Source of the DNA: Cytophagales bacterium
Lineage (GTDB): Bacteria; Bacteroidota; Bacteroidia; Cytophagales; Cyclobacteriaceae
Assembly: GCA_022360055.1 (NCBI GenBank)
Contig: JAKSDO010000011.1
Location: 1-64,000 of the forward strand
Length of the DNA stretch: 64,000 bases
Direction of reading: 5' to 3'
Shown piece by piece: positions 47,666-55,815 of the stretch. A program made the position numbers and the translations under genes. The notes under the pieces were generated by a model that was not told the origin of the DNA, did not search any database, and worked only from the letters and a program-made list of their open reading frames with translations. How positions within the stretch are numbered: the stretch's first letter is position 1; every line of letters starts with the position of its first letter.

Positions 47666-50225
47666 TGGTAGAAATTTTGTCTCCAAAAAATATTGCATTC
47701 ATAAATAATCTGTTTGTCCCGTACCAAAAAGCTCTGAAATTCGGATTATCTACAAAGCAAATTACTTTTCCTTCACCGAATGAAGAAATACTTACTGCGG
47801 GGGAACCACTTATCATTTTCAGGTTTTCATCGGAAGCATAACCGCTGAGCAACGGACTTCCGGAATATTTAAAAGGATTGGATATTTTTTTCCCGGCCGG
47901 CTTCAAAGCCAAACTTCCGCGCTTAAAAACAGGCAACATCTTCTGATCATAACCGTAAGCCAAGGGATGTGTGTTGTCAATCAGAACATTAAAAATAGCT
48001 CCTCCTATTTCCCGAGCGCCTTTGGCTTTGGATCGATCGGCGTAGGAGATTTCCGAAACGGTATCTTTTTCAATTTTTTTGATTTTAATATCCGCAATCT
48101 GTAATTTATTCAAGAATCTCAATGCATCCCTCCAGGCAATAAGCGTACCGCCATGTTTCACCCAATCCTTTATCCGCTCCTGAACAGCGGCATTTAAAGC
48201 ACCGTAAGATCCTCCCGGCAAAACCAATACATTATACTTATTGAGTCTGACCCGATCAAGCCGGTCGGATGAGATCATCGTAACATGCATATCGTATCGC
48301 TGATCCAAAAGATGCCAAACCTCACCGGATTCAGAACTGCTCACCCCGGGGCCAACGATCATGGCAATGGTTGGCTTTCGTACATTTTTGAAGTTATTGC
48401 TCCCAAGGTCTATCCCTGTCGATGAAAGCCCGGATTGTAATGCGGAAACCTTTAAATGATATTTCTGTGCGCTTTCTTCCAGCAGTTCAAAAACCTTGTC
48501 TTCTCCCATATTTTGTATTCCAACAGGTATCAGTATCGAGCCTCGCCCAAAACGCGCTCCGGAGTTCGAAGTGAAGGGTTCAGAAGCGAATTTTACGTTT
48601 AACCCTTCATGCAATAATGCATTTACAAACCCGGGAGCATAATATTGATTCCAATCCATGACATATGCGACTGCATTGTCGCGATTTATTTCTCCCCGGG
48701 GTAATTTGATATCGGAAACATACGCTTTCGAAATGCTTAATCCGTTTTTATTTTTTATCCATGCCAGTTGTGTATTGTAAGCCAAATCAAAATCCCAGGC
48801 CGAAACATCATAAAACAGGCTATCTTTAAAAGATGTGTGCCGCTCGAATATTGCCTTGATCAGGTTTTGTTGAGGTTGATTTAACGGCACCGCGAAGCTC
48901 CTGCCGGCAAAATACTTGAGCCCGTCCAGCACAACATCGCGCTCCAGTCTGTGCAGTTTTATTTGGTGCTTCTGCAATACCTGCCCAAGAAGGATCGCCC
49001 GGGAGGGATCGCTTTTAGTTCCGAATATGATCATTTTATTTACATCCGAATTTTTCTTGTCGTTGGTCTCCCTGTAAAATGCTTTTTGGTAATTCAATAA
49101 CTCCGTTTTCAGATCAATGGCGGCGTCAATAGTGGACAAAGAGGTAATAAAATGGTTTTTAATAGCAAACGGAAAAGATAATTTGCCGTTTTGCGTATCT
49201 CTCAAGTGTCCTCGGGCTGATGCTTGTTCAAACAATATTCCAATGGCTCCATGAATATCGGGATAGGTCGACCCTTTACCGAAATAGAAGTCATCAAAGG
49301 ACTCCCTGGTAAAATACAAACGCTTGTGGTCGTCCAAAGCTTTGGCGTGGTACTTACCCATTTTCTCCGTAAGTGCAACATTTTCAGATGTGATCAATGG
49401 ATGTGTACGGGCTTTTACTCCCGGTTGAAAAAAGAACGTCGCATCGCTCCCCATCTCGTGATGATCGGTCTGTACATTGGGGCGCCAATCATGAAAAAGT
49501 TTCAACCGGGCAACGGATTCGGGGTGTTGAGCCGGAAGCCAATCCCGGTTCAGATCAAACCAATAATGATTTGTTCGTCCGTTTGGCCATGCTTCGCTAA
49601 ATTCCCTTCCATTCGGATCACTGTTTAAGTTCTTTGATCTATGCTGATTTACCCAGGAGGAAAACCGCTGTAGTCCGTCGGGATTTAAGCACGGATCAAT
49701 GAGTATGATACAATTCTTCAGGATTTCATCCATTTCATTTCCCGGTGCAGCGGCTAAATGATAGGCGACCAACACGGAAGCATTTGCTCCACTTGCTTCA
49801 TTACCATGAACGCTATATCCCAACCTGACAACTACCGGCATTTTTGATACATCAAGTCCCTCAGAGGTGGCTGGATCAGACAGTTTTAAATGCTCAATCC
49901 TGATTTGATCCAGCTTGCCATGATTTTCCTCGGATGTGATTATGACATTGATCAAAGGTCTTTGTTCATATGTCGCACCAAACTGCTCTACCTTCACTCT
50001 TGCCGAGTGCTCAGCCAGCTCGAAAAAATAGTGCGTGAGCCTGTCATGGGTAATGTGCCATGCTCCTACCTCATGTCCGATGATCGATTGCGGTTTTGGT
50101 ATGTCGGAGTTATATTCAATCCCATCCGGCAGATAATAATCTAAATTTACCTGAGCCCCGGCCCGAATATACGGCAGCCCCGAAAAGAGTATTATTGGAA
50201 ATATTTTCCAGAAGAAATGGCACAT
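47661..50225 (-). CDS. M14 family zinc carboxypeptidase, exported
   Basis: An 854-residue peptidase with a signal peptide. In the catalytic domain (about 55-370), zinc ligands are His140 and Glu143 (HGNEASG) and a later histidine in QTDHHEMGS (255/256). Substrate-binding NPDGLQRF, with Asn-Arg in FDLNRDW, is typical. The large C-terminal part contains a class I glutamine-amidotransferase-like segment (about 640-740, VLVLPGGSYGAL). The stop codon TGA lies within a dispersed repeat. The arginase-like gene is 10 bp upstream, so the two form an operon. Confidence 0.9.
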   Translation of the reverse strand: MCHFFWKIFPIILFSGLPYIRAGAQVNLDYYLPDGIEYNSDIPKPQSIIGHEVGAWHITHDRLTHYFFELAEHSARVKVEQFGATYEQRPLINVIITSEENHGKLDQIRIEHLKLSDPATSEGLDVSKMPVVVRLGYSVHGNEASGANASVLVAYHLAAAPGNEMDEILKNCIILIDPCLNPDGLQRFSSWVNQHRSKNLNSDPNGREFSEAWPNGRTNHYWFDLNRDWLPAQHPESVARLKLFHDWRPNVQTDHHEMGSDATFFFQPGVKARTHPLITSENVALTEKMGKYHAKALDDHKRLYFTRESFDDFYFGKGSTYPDIHGAIGILFEQASARGHLRDTQNGKLSFPFAIKNHFITSLSTIDAAIDLKTELLNYQKAFYRETNDKKNSDVNKMIIFGTKSDPSRAILLGQVLQKHQIKLHRLERDVVLDGLKYFAGRSFAVPLNQPQQNLIKAIFERHTSFKDSLFYDVSAWDFDLAYNTQLAWIKNKNGLSISKAYVSDIKLPRGEINRDNAVAYVMDWNQYYAPGFVNALLHEGLNVKFASEPFTSNSGARFGRGSILIPVGIQNMGEDKVFELLEESAQKYHLKVSALQSGLSSTGIDLGSNNFKNVRKPTIAMIVGPGVSSSESGEVWHLLDQRYDMHVTMISSDRLDRVRLNKYNVLVLPGGSYGALNAAVQERIKDWVKHGGTLIAWRDALRFLNKLQIADIKIKKIEKDTVSEISYADRSKAKGAREIGGAIFNVLIDNTHPLAYGYDQKMLPVFKRGSLALKPAGKKISNPFKYSGSPLLSGYASDENLKMISGSPAVSISSFGEGKVICFVDNPNFRAFWYGTNRLFMNAIFFGDKISTR

Positions 50226-50235
50226 ATATAAGGAT

Positions 50236-51399
50236 TTAAATCAGCTTTGCCTGAGTCGTTATCCATTTTTCCGGTACTTCTCCCTTATTTGCAGTTTGAT
50301 AATCCGAATAACTGCAAGGGACGATTAAGTTCCGCTCGTACAAAAATTTTCCATGGGGATAGGGCACTTCCATCCACCACTTTTCACTAAGCTTGCTCTT
50401 GTAAAACACCAGATTTTCAGGATCGGAAGGCATTGAAACAACATATCTCATATAATCATTCCCTCTGAAATTGTGCTCATCTTTTCGATGATAAAAGCCT
50501 TCTACAAAATACCAGACCATGGTGGCTGCTACTGCAGCCGTTTTCTTATGCTCATCATCGAGCAAAGGGTAGTACTCATAAAACCCCACCGAACTCATTT
50601 TCTCGTTTAATCCGGCATACCAGCAGATCTGACACGCTTCTTCACCTGTAAGGCCAAAGGGTTGCGCATGCTTATTGCCGGGCGCATCCGAAGATTTTAT
50701 TGCCGTCATATCAAAGCTCATCAAATCTGCGTCGCGAATGATTGGCTCCATGTCGGGAAGATACTGGCGAAGATGCCCCAGGCGGTAAGCATCGAAATAC
50801 AATTTCTCCAAAACGGCTAAAGTTTCATGATCTATGAGATAAGATTGATACGCGAGCTGATTCAGGGAAAATAGATAATTGGGCTCATGAAGCAAGATTT
50901 TGTGAAGGTGATTTCTGCTATTCACGATTTTGCTGCCATCGTCTTCAATATCGAGAAATGCATCGATATTTAAAAGAGAAACAAGTTTGTCCAGGTTTTC
51001 ATATGCCAAATACTGCGCATATGTGTGATCATGGGTCCCTCCTATGATTACGGGCAACACATCATTTTCGACCAAAACGGAGCAAACCTCCTTCAGCCGG
51101 GATTGGGATTCGGAGACATCGATTCCCTTTCTCAAATTGCCGAGGTCGATAATCTTGTATGGACCATATCCTTTCTTCAATTTATACAGTTTTCTCCGGA
51201 TTTCATCGGCGGCCTGAGATGCGCCCGCATTTAATTCGGATCCGCCGTCTTCTTCGAGGCCGATCAATGCCAGGTTTGCTCCGTTGTACTCAGGCTGTTG
51301 TTCCGAAAATATGCGAATATTCTTGTAAAATGATGTCGGATCCTCAATACCTTCATATACGGATTCGTCTATTGGAGAGAAAAAAATCTTTAGGTCCAT
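50236..51399 (-). CDS. Arginase/formimidoylglutamase-fold protein with altered metal ligands
   Basis: About 387 residues from ATG 51399 (another in-frame ATG at 51408). A longer frame from 51450 would start inside the nqrF terminator and is rejected. The ureohydrolase fold shows GGTHDHT (His123), NIDAFLD (Asp146, Asp150) and SFDMTAIKSSDAPG (Asp230). Compared with arginase, one histidine of the DAHxD motif is Phe148 and the second Asp of SxDxD is Thr232. This Bacteroidota subgroup is often annotated as formimidoylglutamase, but activity and metal content are uncertain. It is co-transcribed with the M14 peptidase. Confidence 0.8.
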   Translation of the reverse strand: MDLKIFFSPIDESVYEGIEDPTSFYKNIRIFSEQQPEYNGANLALIGLEEDGGSELNAGASQAADEIRRKLYKLKKGYGPYKIIDLGNLRKGIDVSESQSRLKEVCSVLVENDVLPVIIGGTHDHTYAQYLAYENLDKLVSLLNIDAFLDIEDDGSKIVNSRNHLHKILLHEPNYLFSLNQLAYQSYLIDHETLAVLEKLYFDAYRLGHLRQYLPDMEPIIRDADLMSFDMTAIKSSDAPGNKHAQPFGLTGEEACQICWYAGLNEKMSSVGFYEYYPLLDDEHKKTAAVAATMVWYFVEGFYHRKDEHNFRGNDYMRYVVSMPSDPENLVFYKSKLSEKWWMEVPYPHGKFLYERNLIVPCSYSDYQTANKGEVPEKWITTQAKLI

Positions 51400-51430
51400 A
51401 AGGTGCATTCTTTTGCTTCTAATTTTGAAT

Positions 51431-51463
51431 AAAAAAAGGGAGAAAATCAAATTTTCTCCCTTT
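51431..51463 (-). terminator. Rho-independent terminator of nqrF
   Basis: On the minus strand, AAAGGGAGAAAAT - TTG - ATTTTCTCCCTTT forms a 13-bp perfect stem followed by a T tract, 16 bp past the nqrF stop. Confidence 0.9.
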
Positions 51464-51478
51464 CCTTATTGAAGGTTT

Positions 51479-52783
51479 CTAACCTCCAAAGTCGTCAAAC
51501 CTGATATTCTCGGGCGGGACACCAAGTTCGTCGAGCATTTTGTTTACGGCCGCGTTCATCAGTGGCGGTCCGCACAAATAATATTCGATCTCCTCAGGTT
51601 CAGGATGTGTACTCAGGTAATTATCGTAAAGTACCTGGTGAATGAATCCGACGTATCCATCCCCTCCTTTATCGTCCAATGATTTTTTTACCTTCCAGTT
51701 GTCTTCTTCCATCGGTTCGGACAATCCGATGTTAAAACTAAAATTCGGAAAATCCTTTTCAATTTTATGGAAGTGATCCAGGTAGAACAATTCTCTCTTC
51801 GACCGGCCGCCATACCAATAGGATACTTTCCTGTTTGTTTTATCCGTGTGGAACAGGTGGAATATATGTGAGCGCAAGGGAGCCATTCCTGCGCCACCGC
51901 CGATATAAACCATCTCCCGATCTGTTTTGTTAATAAAGAACTCTCCGTACGGACCAGAAATGGTAACCTTGTCTCCGGGTTTTCTGCTAAATACATAAGA
52001 TGAGCAGATTCCGGGATTCACATCCATCCATTTGCCGGCAGCCCGATCCCACGGCGGAGTTGCAATTCGTATATTCAGCATCACAATATTCCCTTCTGCG
52101 GGATGATTGGCCATCGAATAAGCTCTGAATATCGGCTCATCATTTTTCATCTTCAGATCCCAAAGGTTGAACTTATCCCAGTCCGGCTTGTAGATGTCAT
52201 TCGGATGCCCGAGGTCCGGATGTGGTGTAATATCCATATCTTTGAAATCTACCTCGCACTCCGGCACATCGATCTGAATGTAGCCTCCGGATTGAAAATC
52301 CAGAGTCTCACCTTCCGGAAGTTTCACCACAAACTCTTTGATAAATGTGGATACATTATAGTTTGAGATCACTTCACATTCCCACTTTTTAATTCCAAAA
52401 ATCTCCTCCGGAATGTGAATTTTCATATCATTCTTAACTTTGACCTGGCAGGCCAAACGTACTTTTTCTTTTTGTTCCGTACGGCTTAAATGCCCGACCT
52501 CTGTCGGAAGCACATCCCCGCCTCCTTCTTCAACAACACATTTGCACATGGCACAGGTACCTCCTCCTCCACATGCAGATGGCAAAAAAATCTTTTGATT
52601 CGAAAGCGTTGCCAAGAGCGTCGATCCGGCGCTGGTTACCACCGGATTTCCCGTATCGCCATTCATTATTATATTCACATCTCCGGACTGAACCAATTTT
52701 GATTGTGCAAAAAGAAGCAATAATACCAACAATATGATTACTGCAGTAAAGGCTATAATTGAGCTAATAATTACCGTTGCCAT
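51479..52783 (-). CDS. nqrF: Na+-translocating NADH:quinone reductase subunit F
   Basis: A 434-residue subunit that takes electrons from NADH into the Na+-pumping NQR complex. It has an N-terminal membrane helix (3-25), a 2Fe-2S ferredoxin domain with Cys71, Cys77, Cys80 and Cys112, an FAD-binding domain (RAYSMANHP) and an NAD-binding domain ([26 protein letters not shown]). The gene has its own promoter and terminator; nqrA-E are not next to it. It might supply the complex from elsewhere or act as a stand-alone reductase. Confidence 0.95.
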   Translation of the reverse strand: MATVIISSIIAFTAVIILLVLLLLFAQSKLVQSGDVNIIMNGDTGNPVVTSAGSTLLATLSNQKIFLPSACGGGGTCAMCKCVVEEGGGDVLPTEVGHLSRTEQKEKVRLACQVKVKNDMKIHIPEEIFGIKKWECEVISNYNVSTFIKEFVVKLPEGETLDFQSGGYIQIDVPECEVDFKDMDITPHPDLGHPNDIYKPDWDKFNLWDLKMKNDEPIFRAYSMANHPAEGNIVMLNIRIATPPWDRAAGKWMDVNPGICSSYVFSRKPGDKVTISGPYGEFFINKTDREMVYIGGGAGMAPLRSHIFHLFHTDKTNRKVSYWYGGRSKRELFYLDHFHKIEKDFPNFSFNIGLSEPMEEDNWKVKKSLDDKGGDGYVGFIHQVLYDNYLSTHPEPEEIEYYLCGPPLMNAAVNKMLDELGVPPENIRFDDFGG

Positions 52784-52823
52784 CTATAAATTATTTCGTT
52801 TAATCCACGCTTTAATTAAAGTG

Positions 52824-52831
52824 CAAATATA
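52824..52831 (-). promoter_or_regulatory. -7 element (TATATTTG) of nqrF
   Basis: Minus-strand TAnnTTTG match 41 bp upstream of the nqrF start. Confidence 0.5.
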
Positions 52832-52956
52832 TTATTAATATATAGTTTTTTTAGGTTATGGATTTTTTTTTATCCGTGAAAGAAGTAACATGCTGATGAT
52901 CGAATTTGTTCTTTGAAACCCCGAATATTATTCGTTGAATTAAGTAAAAAACAAGT

Positions 52957-53796
52957 TTATCCCAACATCTTAAGGAGCGTTGACATTTTTGATTTTAGCT
53001 GCCGCCGGTCTACAATAAAATCTACAAAGCCGTGATCGAGAAGAAATTCTGAGCTCTGAAATCCTTTCGGCAGATCTTTCCCAATGGTTTCCCGGATTAC
53101 TCTGGGACCGGCAAAACCGATGAGCGCTCCCGGCTCCGCAATATTGAAATCGCCGAGCATCGCATAGGAAGCAGTGACACCTCCGGTAGTGGGGTCCGTT
53201 AAAACGGATATGAAGGGTATCTTCGCCTCCGACAACAGAGCTAACTTTGCCGAAGTTTTCGCCATTTGCATCAGCGAATATCCGGCCTCCATCATCCTGG
53301 CGCCACCCGACTTGGATATCATAATAAACGGCTTTTTCTTTTGCAGGCTATGATCGATCGCTTTTGCAATTTTCTCCCCCACTACGGAGCCCATTGAACC
53401 GCCGACAAAGGTAAAATCCATACAACCGATCGCGACATCCAATCCATCCATTTTCCCATATGCGGTACGTACGGCATCCCTGAGCTCGGTCTTCTTTTGA
53501 GAAGCATTTATTCTTTCCGGGTAGGGCTTGCTGTCAACAAACTTCAAAGGATCGGCCGAACTCATATCTTTGTCAAGTTCGGTAAATTTATTTTTATCAA
53601 ATAGAATCTCGAAGTATTCTTTGGATCCGATCCTTACGTGAAAATCATCATCAGGACATACATAAGCATTGTTTTTGAGTTCCCGGATATGAATGATTTT
53701 ACCACTTGGCGTTTTGTACCACAGCCCATCGGGGACATCCTTTTTTTCTTTGGTCGGTGTATGAATTCCTTTTTCTTTTCTTTGAAACCAAGCCAT
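52957..53796 (-). CDS. accD: Acetyl-CoA carboxylase carboxyltransferase subunit beta
   Basis: A 279-residue crotonase-fold subunit that, with AccA, transfers carboxyl from biotin to acetyl-CoA. The core [37 protein letters not shown] and [14 protein letters not shown] are clear. The N-terminal zinc ribbon is degenerate: positions corresponding to the four cysteines are Thr29, Gly32, Cys47 and Asp50. I recall this from other Bacteroidota. A TATATTTG promoter element lies upstream. Confidence 0.95.
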   Translation of the reverse strand: MAWFQRKEKGIHTPTKEKKDVPDGLWYKTPSGKIIHIRELKNNAYVCPDDDFHVRIGSKEYFEILFDKNKFTELDKDMSSADPLKFVDSKPYPERINASQKKTELRDAVRTAYGKMDGLDVAIGCMDFTFVGGSMGSVVGEKIAKAIDHSLQKKKPFIMISKSGGARMMEAGYSLMQMAKTSAKLALLSEAKIPFISVLTDPTTGGVTASYAMLGDFNIAEPGALIGFAGPRVIRETIGKDLPKGFQSSEFLLDHGFVDFIVDRRQLKSKMSTLLKMLG

Positions 53797-53821
53797 GAAG
53801 TATTAATTGATTCTGCAATGA

Positions 53822-53829
53822 CAAATATA
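53822..53829 (-). promoter_or_regulatory. -7 element (TATATTTG) of accD
   Basis: Minus-strand TAnnTTTG match 26 bp upstream of the accD start. Confidence 0.5.
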
Positions 53830-53937
53830 TTTATATTTTTAATTCTGCTATTATTTTAATAAAAAAAAGCTGCCCCTGCAATGATCGCAAGTATGAAGAA
53901 TAATGAGATTATGCAATTATATTGTTTTGAAATATTA

Positions 53938-53945
53938 TAAATTTG
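53938..53945 (+). promoter_or_regulatory. -7 element (TAAATTTG) upstream of the tryptophanase-family gene
   Basis: TAnnTTTG match that would give a leader of about 100 nt. No tnaC-like leader peptide or attenuator was seen in that leader. Confidence 0.4.
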
Positions 53946-54053
53946 GCCGGCTATATATTCCGATTTTTTATTCTCAAGGTAATTGATCCTGAAGAAGATA
54001 ATTTTAAATCAATTTTTATTTCTTAATATTTTTTCACTGTAACCCAAGGACAA

Positions 54054-55517
54054 ATGGCAAATCCAAACAGTACTACAATCAAATTTCAAAGTGGCGAACA
54101 AATACCTGTCGAATTACATAAGGTAAGAATTGTACAGAAGCTCTTCCTCAAACCAATCGAAGAGCGAATGCAGGCGATTGAAAAGGCCGGCTTCAATACC
54201 TTTCTGTTGAACACCAAGGATATCTTCCTGGATATGTTAACCGACTCCGGCACCAACGCCATGAGCGACAACCAGGTTTCATCCATGCTTCAGGCCGATG
54301 ATGCCTATGCGGGATCTCAGAGTTTTTATAAAATGGAGCAGGCATTGCAGGATGTTTTCGGAAAACATTATGTGCTTCCCGTTCACCAAGGACGGGCGGC
54401 TGAAAACATCATTTCCCAGGTGTTCATAAAAAAGGGCGACGTGATTCCTATGAATTATCATTTCACAACCACTAAGGAACATATGGAATTAAACGGCGGG
54501 AAGGTTCTCGAGATTTACACCGATGAGGCGCTCAAGATCAAAAGCGATGTGCCGTTTAAAGGCAACATTGATATAGATAAACTTAAAAGTGTTTTTGCGG
54601 AGTACGGCAAAGACCATGTTGCATTTGTAAGAATGGAAGCATCCACCAACCTTATCGGTGGCCAACCATTTTCTATGCAGAATTTAAGGGATGTAAAGAA
54701 GATTGCCGAAGAAAACGATACCATGCTCGTTCTCGATGCCAGCTTAATCGGAGAAAACGCGTATTTCATTAAAAAGCGGGAACCTGAGTTCAGAGATGCC
54801 GAAATAAAGGATATACTGCTTGAAATGTGCAGCTATGCCGACCTTGTTTATTTCTCAAGCCGCAAAGTGAGCTCGACACGTGGAGGGGGTATCGTCACCA
54901 ACAGCAAAGACCTGTTCCTGAAAATGCGGGATCTGCTCGTCCTGTTTGAAGGATTCCTTACCTACGGTGGGATGTCTGTTCGTGAAATCGAAGCGATGGC
55001 CGTAGGCATCAACGAAACATGCGATGACACGGTTATAAGTCAATCGCCATCATTTATCGAATATGCCGTAAACTCTCTTGATGCTGCAGGTGTTCCGGTT
55101 ATTACCCCCGCCGGTGCTTTGGGATGCCACGTAGATTCCATGGGCTTCCTGCCTCATATCCCACAAGAAGCCTATCCGGCGGGAGCTCTGGCCGCTGCCA
55201 TGTACATCATATCGGGCGTCCGGGGTATGGAAAGAGGAACCATCTCCAGCGTCCGGGATGAAAACTGCAACGATATACTGGCGGATGTCGAATTGTTGCG
55301 TTTGGCGTTCCCAAGACGGGTATTCACATTGTCTCAAACCATGTTTGTTGTGGACCGTTTGAAGTGGTTATATAAAAACAGGGAACTTGTCGGCGGATTA
55401 AAGTGGGTGGAAGAGCCCCCGTTACTGCGATTCTTTATGGGGCGTTTGACCTCTACTACGGATTGGCCGCAGAAGCTGGTCGCCAAGTTTAAAGAAGATT
55501 TTGGAGAATCATTATAA
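54054..55517 (+). CDS. Tryptophanase / tyrosine phenol-lyase family PLP enzyme
   Basis: A 487-residue beta-eliminating lyase. Family features are TDSGTNAMSDNQ near residue 65, VHQGRAAENI, DASLIGENAYFI, and the PLP lysine region FSSRKVSSTRGGG (Lys271 by alignment). Family members cleave tryptophan to indole or tyrosine to phenol, giving pyruvate and ammonia. The lysine motif differs from E. coli TnaA (SAKKDAMVPMGG), so substrate cannot be assigned. A strong terminator follows; the gene is monocistronic. Confidence 0.85.
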   Translation: MANPNSTTIKFQSGEQIPVELHKVRIVQKLFLKPIEERMQAIEKAGFNTFLLNTKDIFLDMLTDSGTNAMSDNQVSSMLQADDAYAGSQSFYKMEQALQDVFGKHYVLPVHQGRAAENIISQVFIKKGDVIPMNYHFTTTKEHMELNGGKVLEIYTDEALKIKSDVPFKGNIDIDKLKSVFAEYGKDHVAFVRMEASTNLIGGQPFSMQNLRDVKKIAEENDTMLVLDASLIGENAYFIKKREPEFRDAEIKDILLEMCSYADLVYFSSRKVSSTRGGGIVTNSKDLFLKMRDLLVLFEGFLTYGGMSVREIEAMAVGINETCDDTVISQSPSFIEYAVNSLDAAGVPVITPAGALGCHVDSMGFLPHIPQEAYPAGALAAAMYIISGVRGMERGTISSVRDENCNDILADVELLRLAFPRRVFTLSQTMFVVDRLKWLYKNRELVGGLKWVEEPPLLRFFMGRLTSTTDWPQKLVAKFKEDFGESL

Positions 55518-55521
55518 AACT

Positions 55522-55547
55522 AAAGGAAGCCAAACGGCTTCCTTTTT
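55522..55547 (+). terminator. Rho-independent terminator of the lyase gene
   Basis: AAAGGAAGCC - AAAC - GGCTTCCTTT plus further T. The stem also lies at the 3' end of the convergent DUF4834 gene and may serve both. Confidence 0.88.
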
Positions 55548-55572
55548 CTATTCCAATTAATTTTTTTGATCA

Positions 55573-55809
55573 TTATTTCACTTCCTCATAATCAATATAA
55601 TCTCCCTCCTGAGCGCTTGTTTTTGTTCTCCGCTGTTGGTCTTTGGGCACATAATCAATGTTAACTTCGCCGTCCCTTCTTTGCGGCTGCCCGTGCCTCT
55701 GATGTTGTTGCTGTCGCCCTCCCAAAAGCCGGAATATAAGATTTCCTATTGTTCTAAAAATATAATAAATAACAAGCCCGAATAATATGACTTTTAACAA
55801 TAATCCCAT
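55573..55809 (-). CDS. DUF4834 family small membrane protein
   Basis: A 78-residue protein with one N-terminal transmembrane helix (2-30), a glutamine/arginine-rich linker and the family end VNIDYVPKDQQRR...GDYIDYEEVK. It follows carB with a 6-bp gap and is probably co-transcribed. Function unknown; the family appears confined to Bacteroidota. Confidence 0.83.
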   Translation of the reverse strand: MGLLLKVILFGLVIYYIFRTIGNLIFRLLGGRQQQHQRHGQPQRRDGEVNIDYVPKDQQRRTKTSAQEGDYIDYEEVK

Positions 55810-55815
55810 ATTGCA

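Noticed and set aside
51400-51450. N-terminal extension of the arginase-fold protein
   Set aside because: It overlaps the nqrF terminator stem, and homology begins at MDLKIFF.
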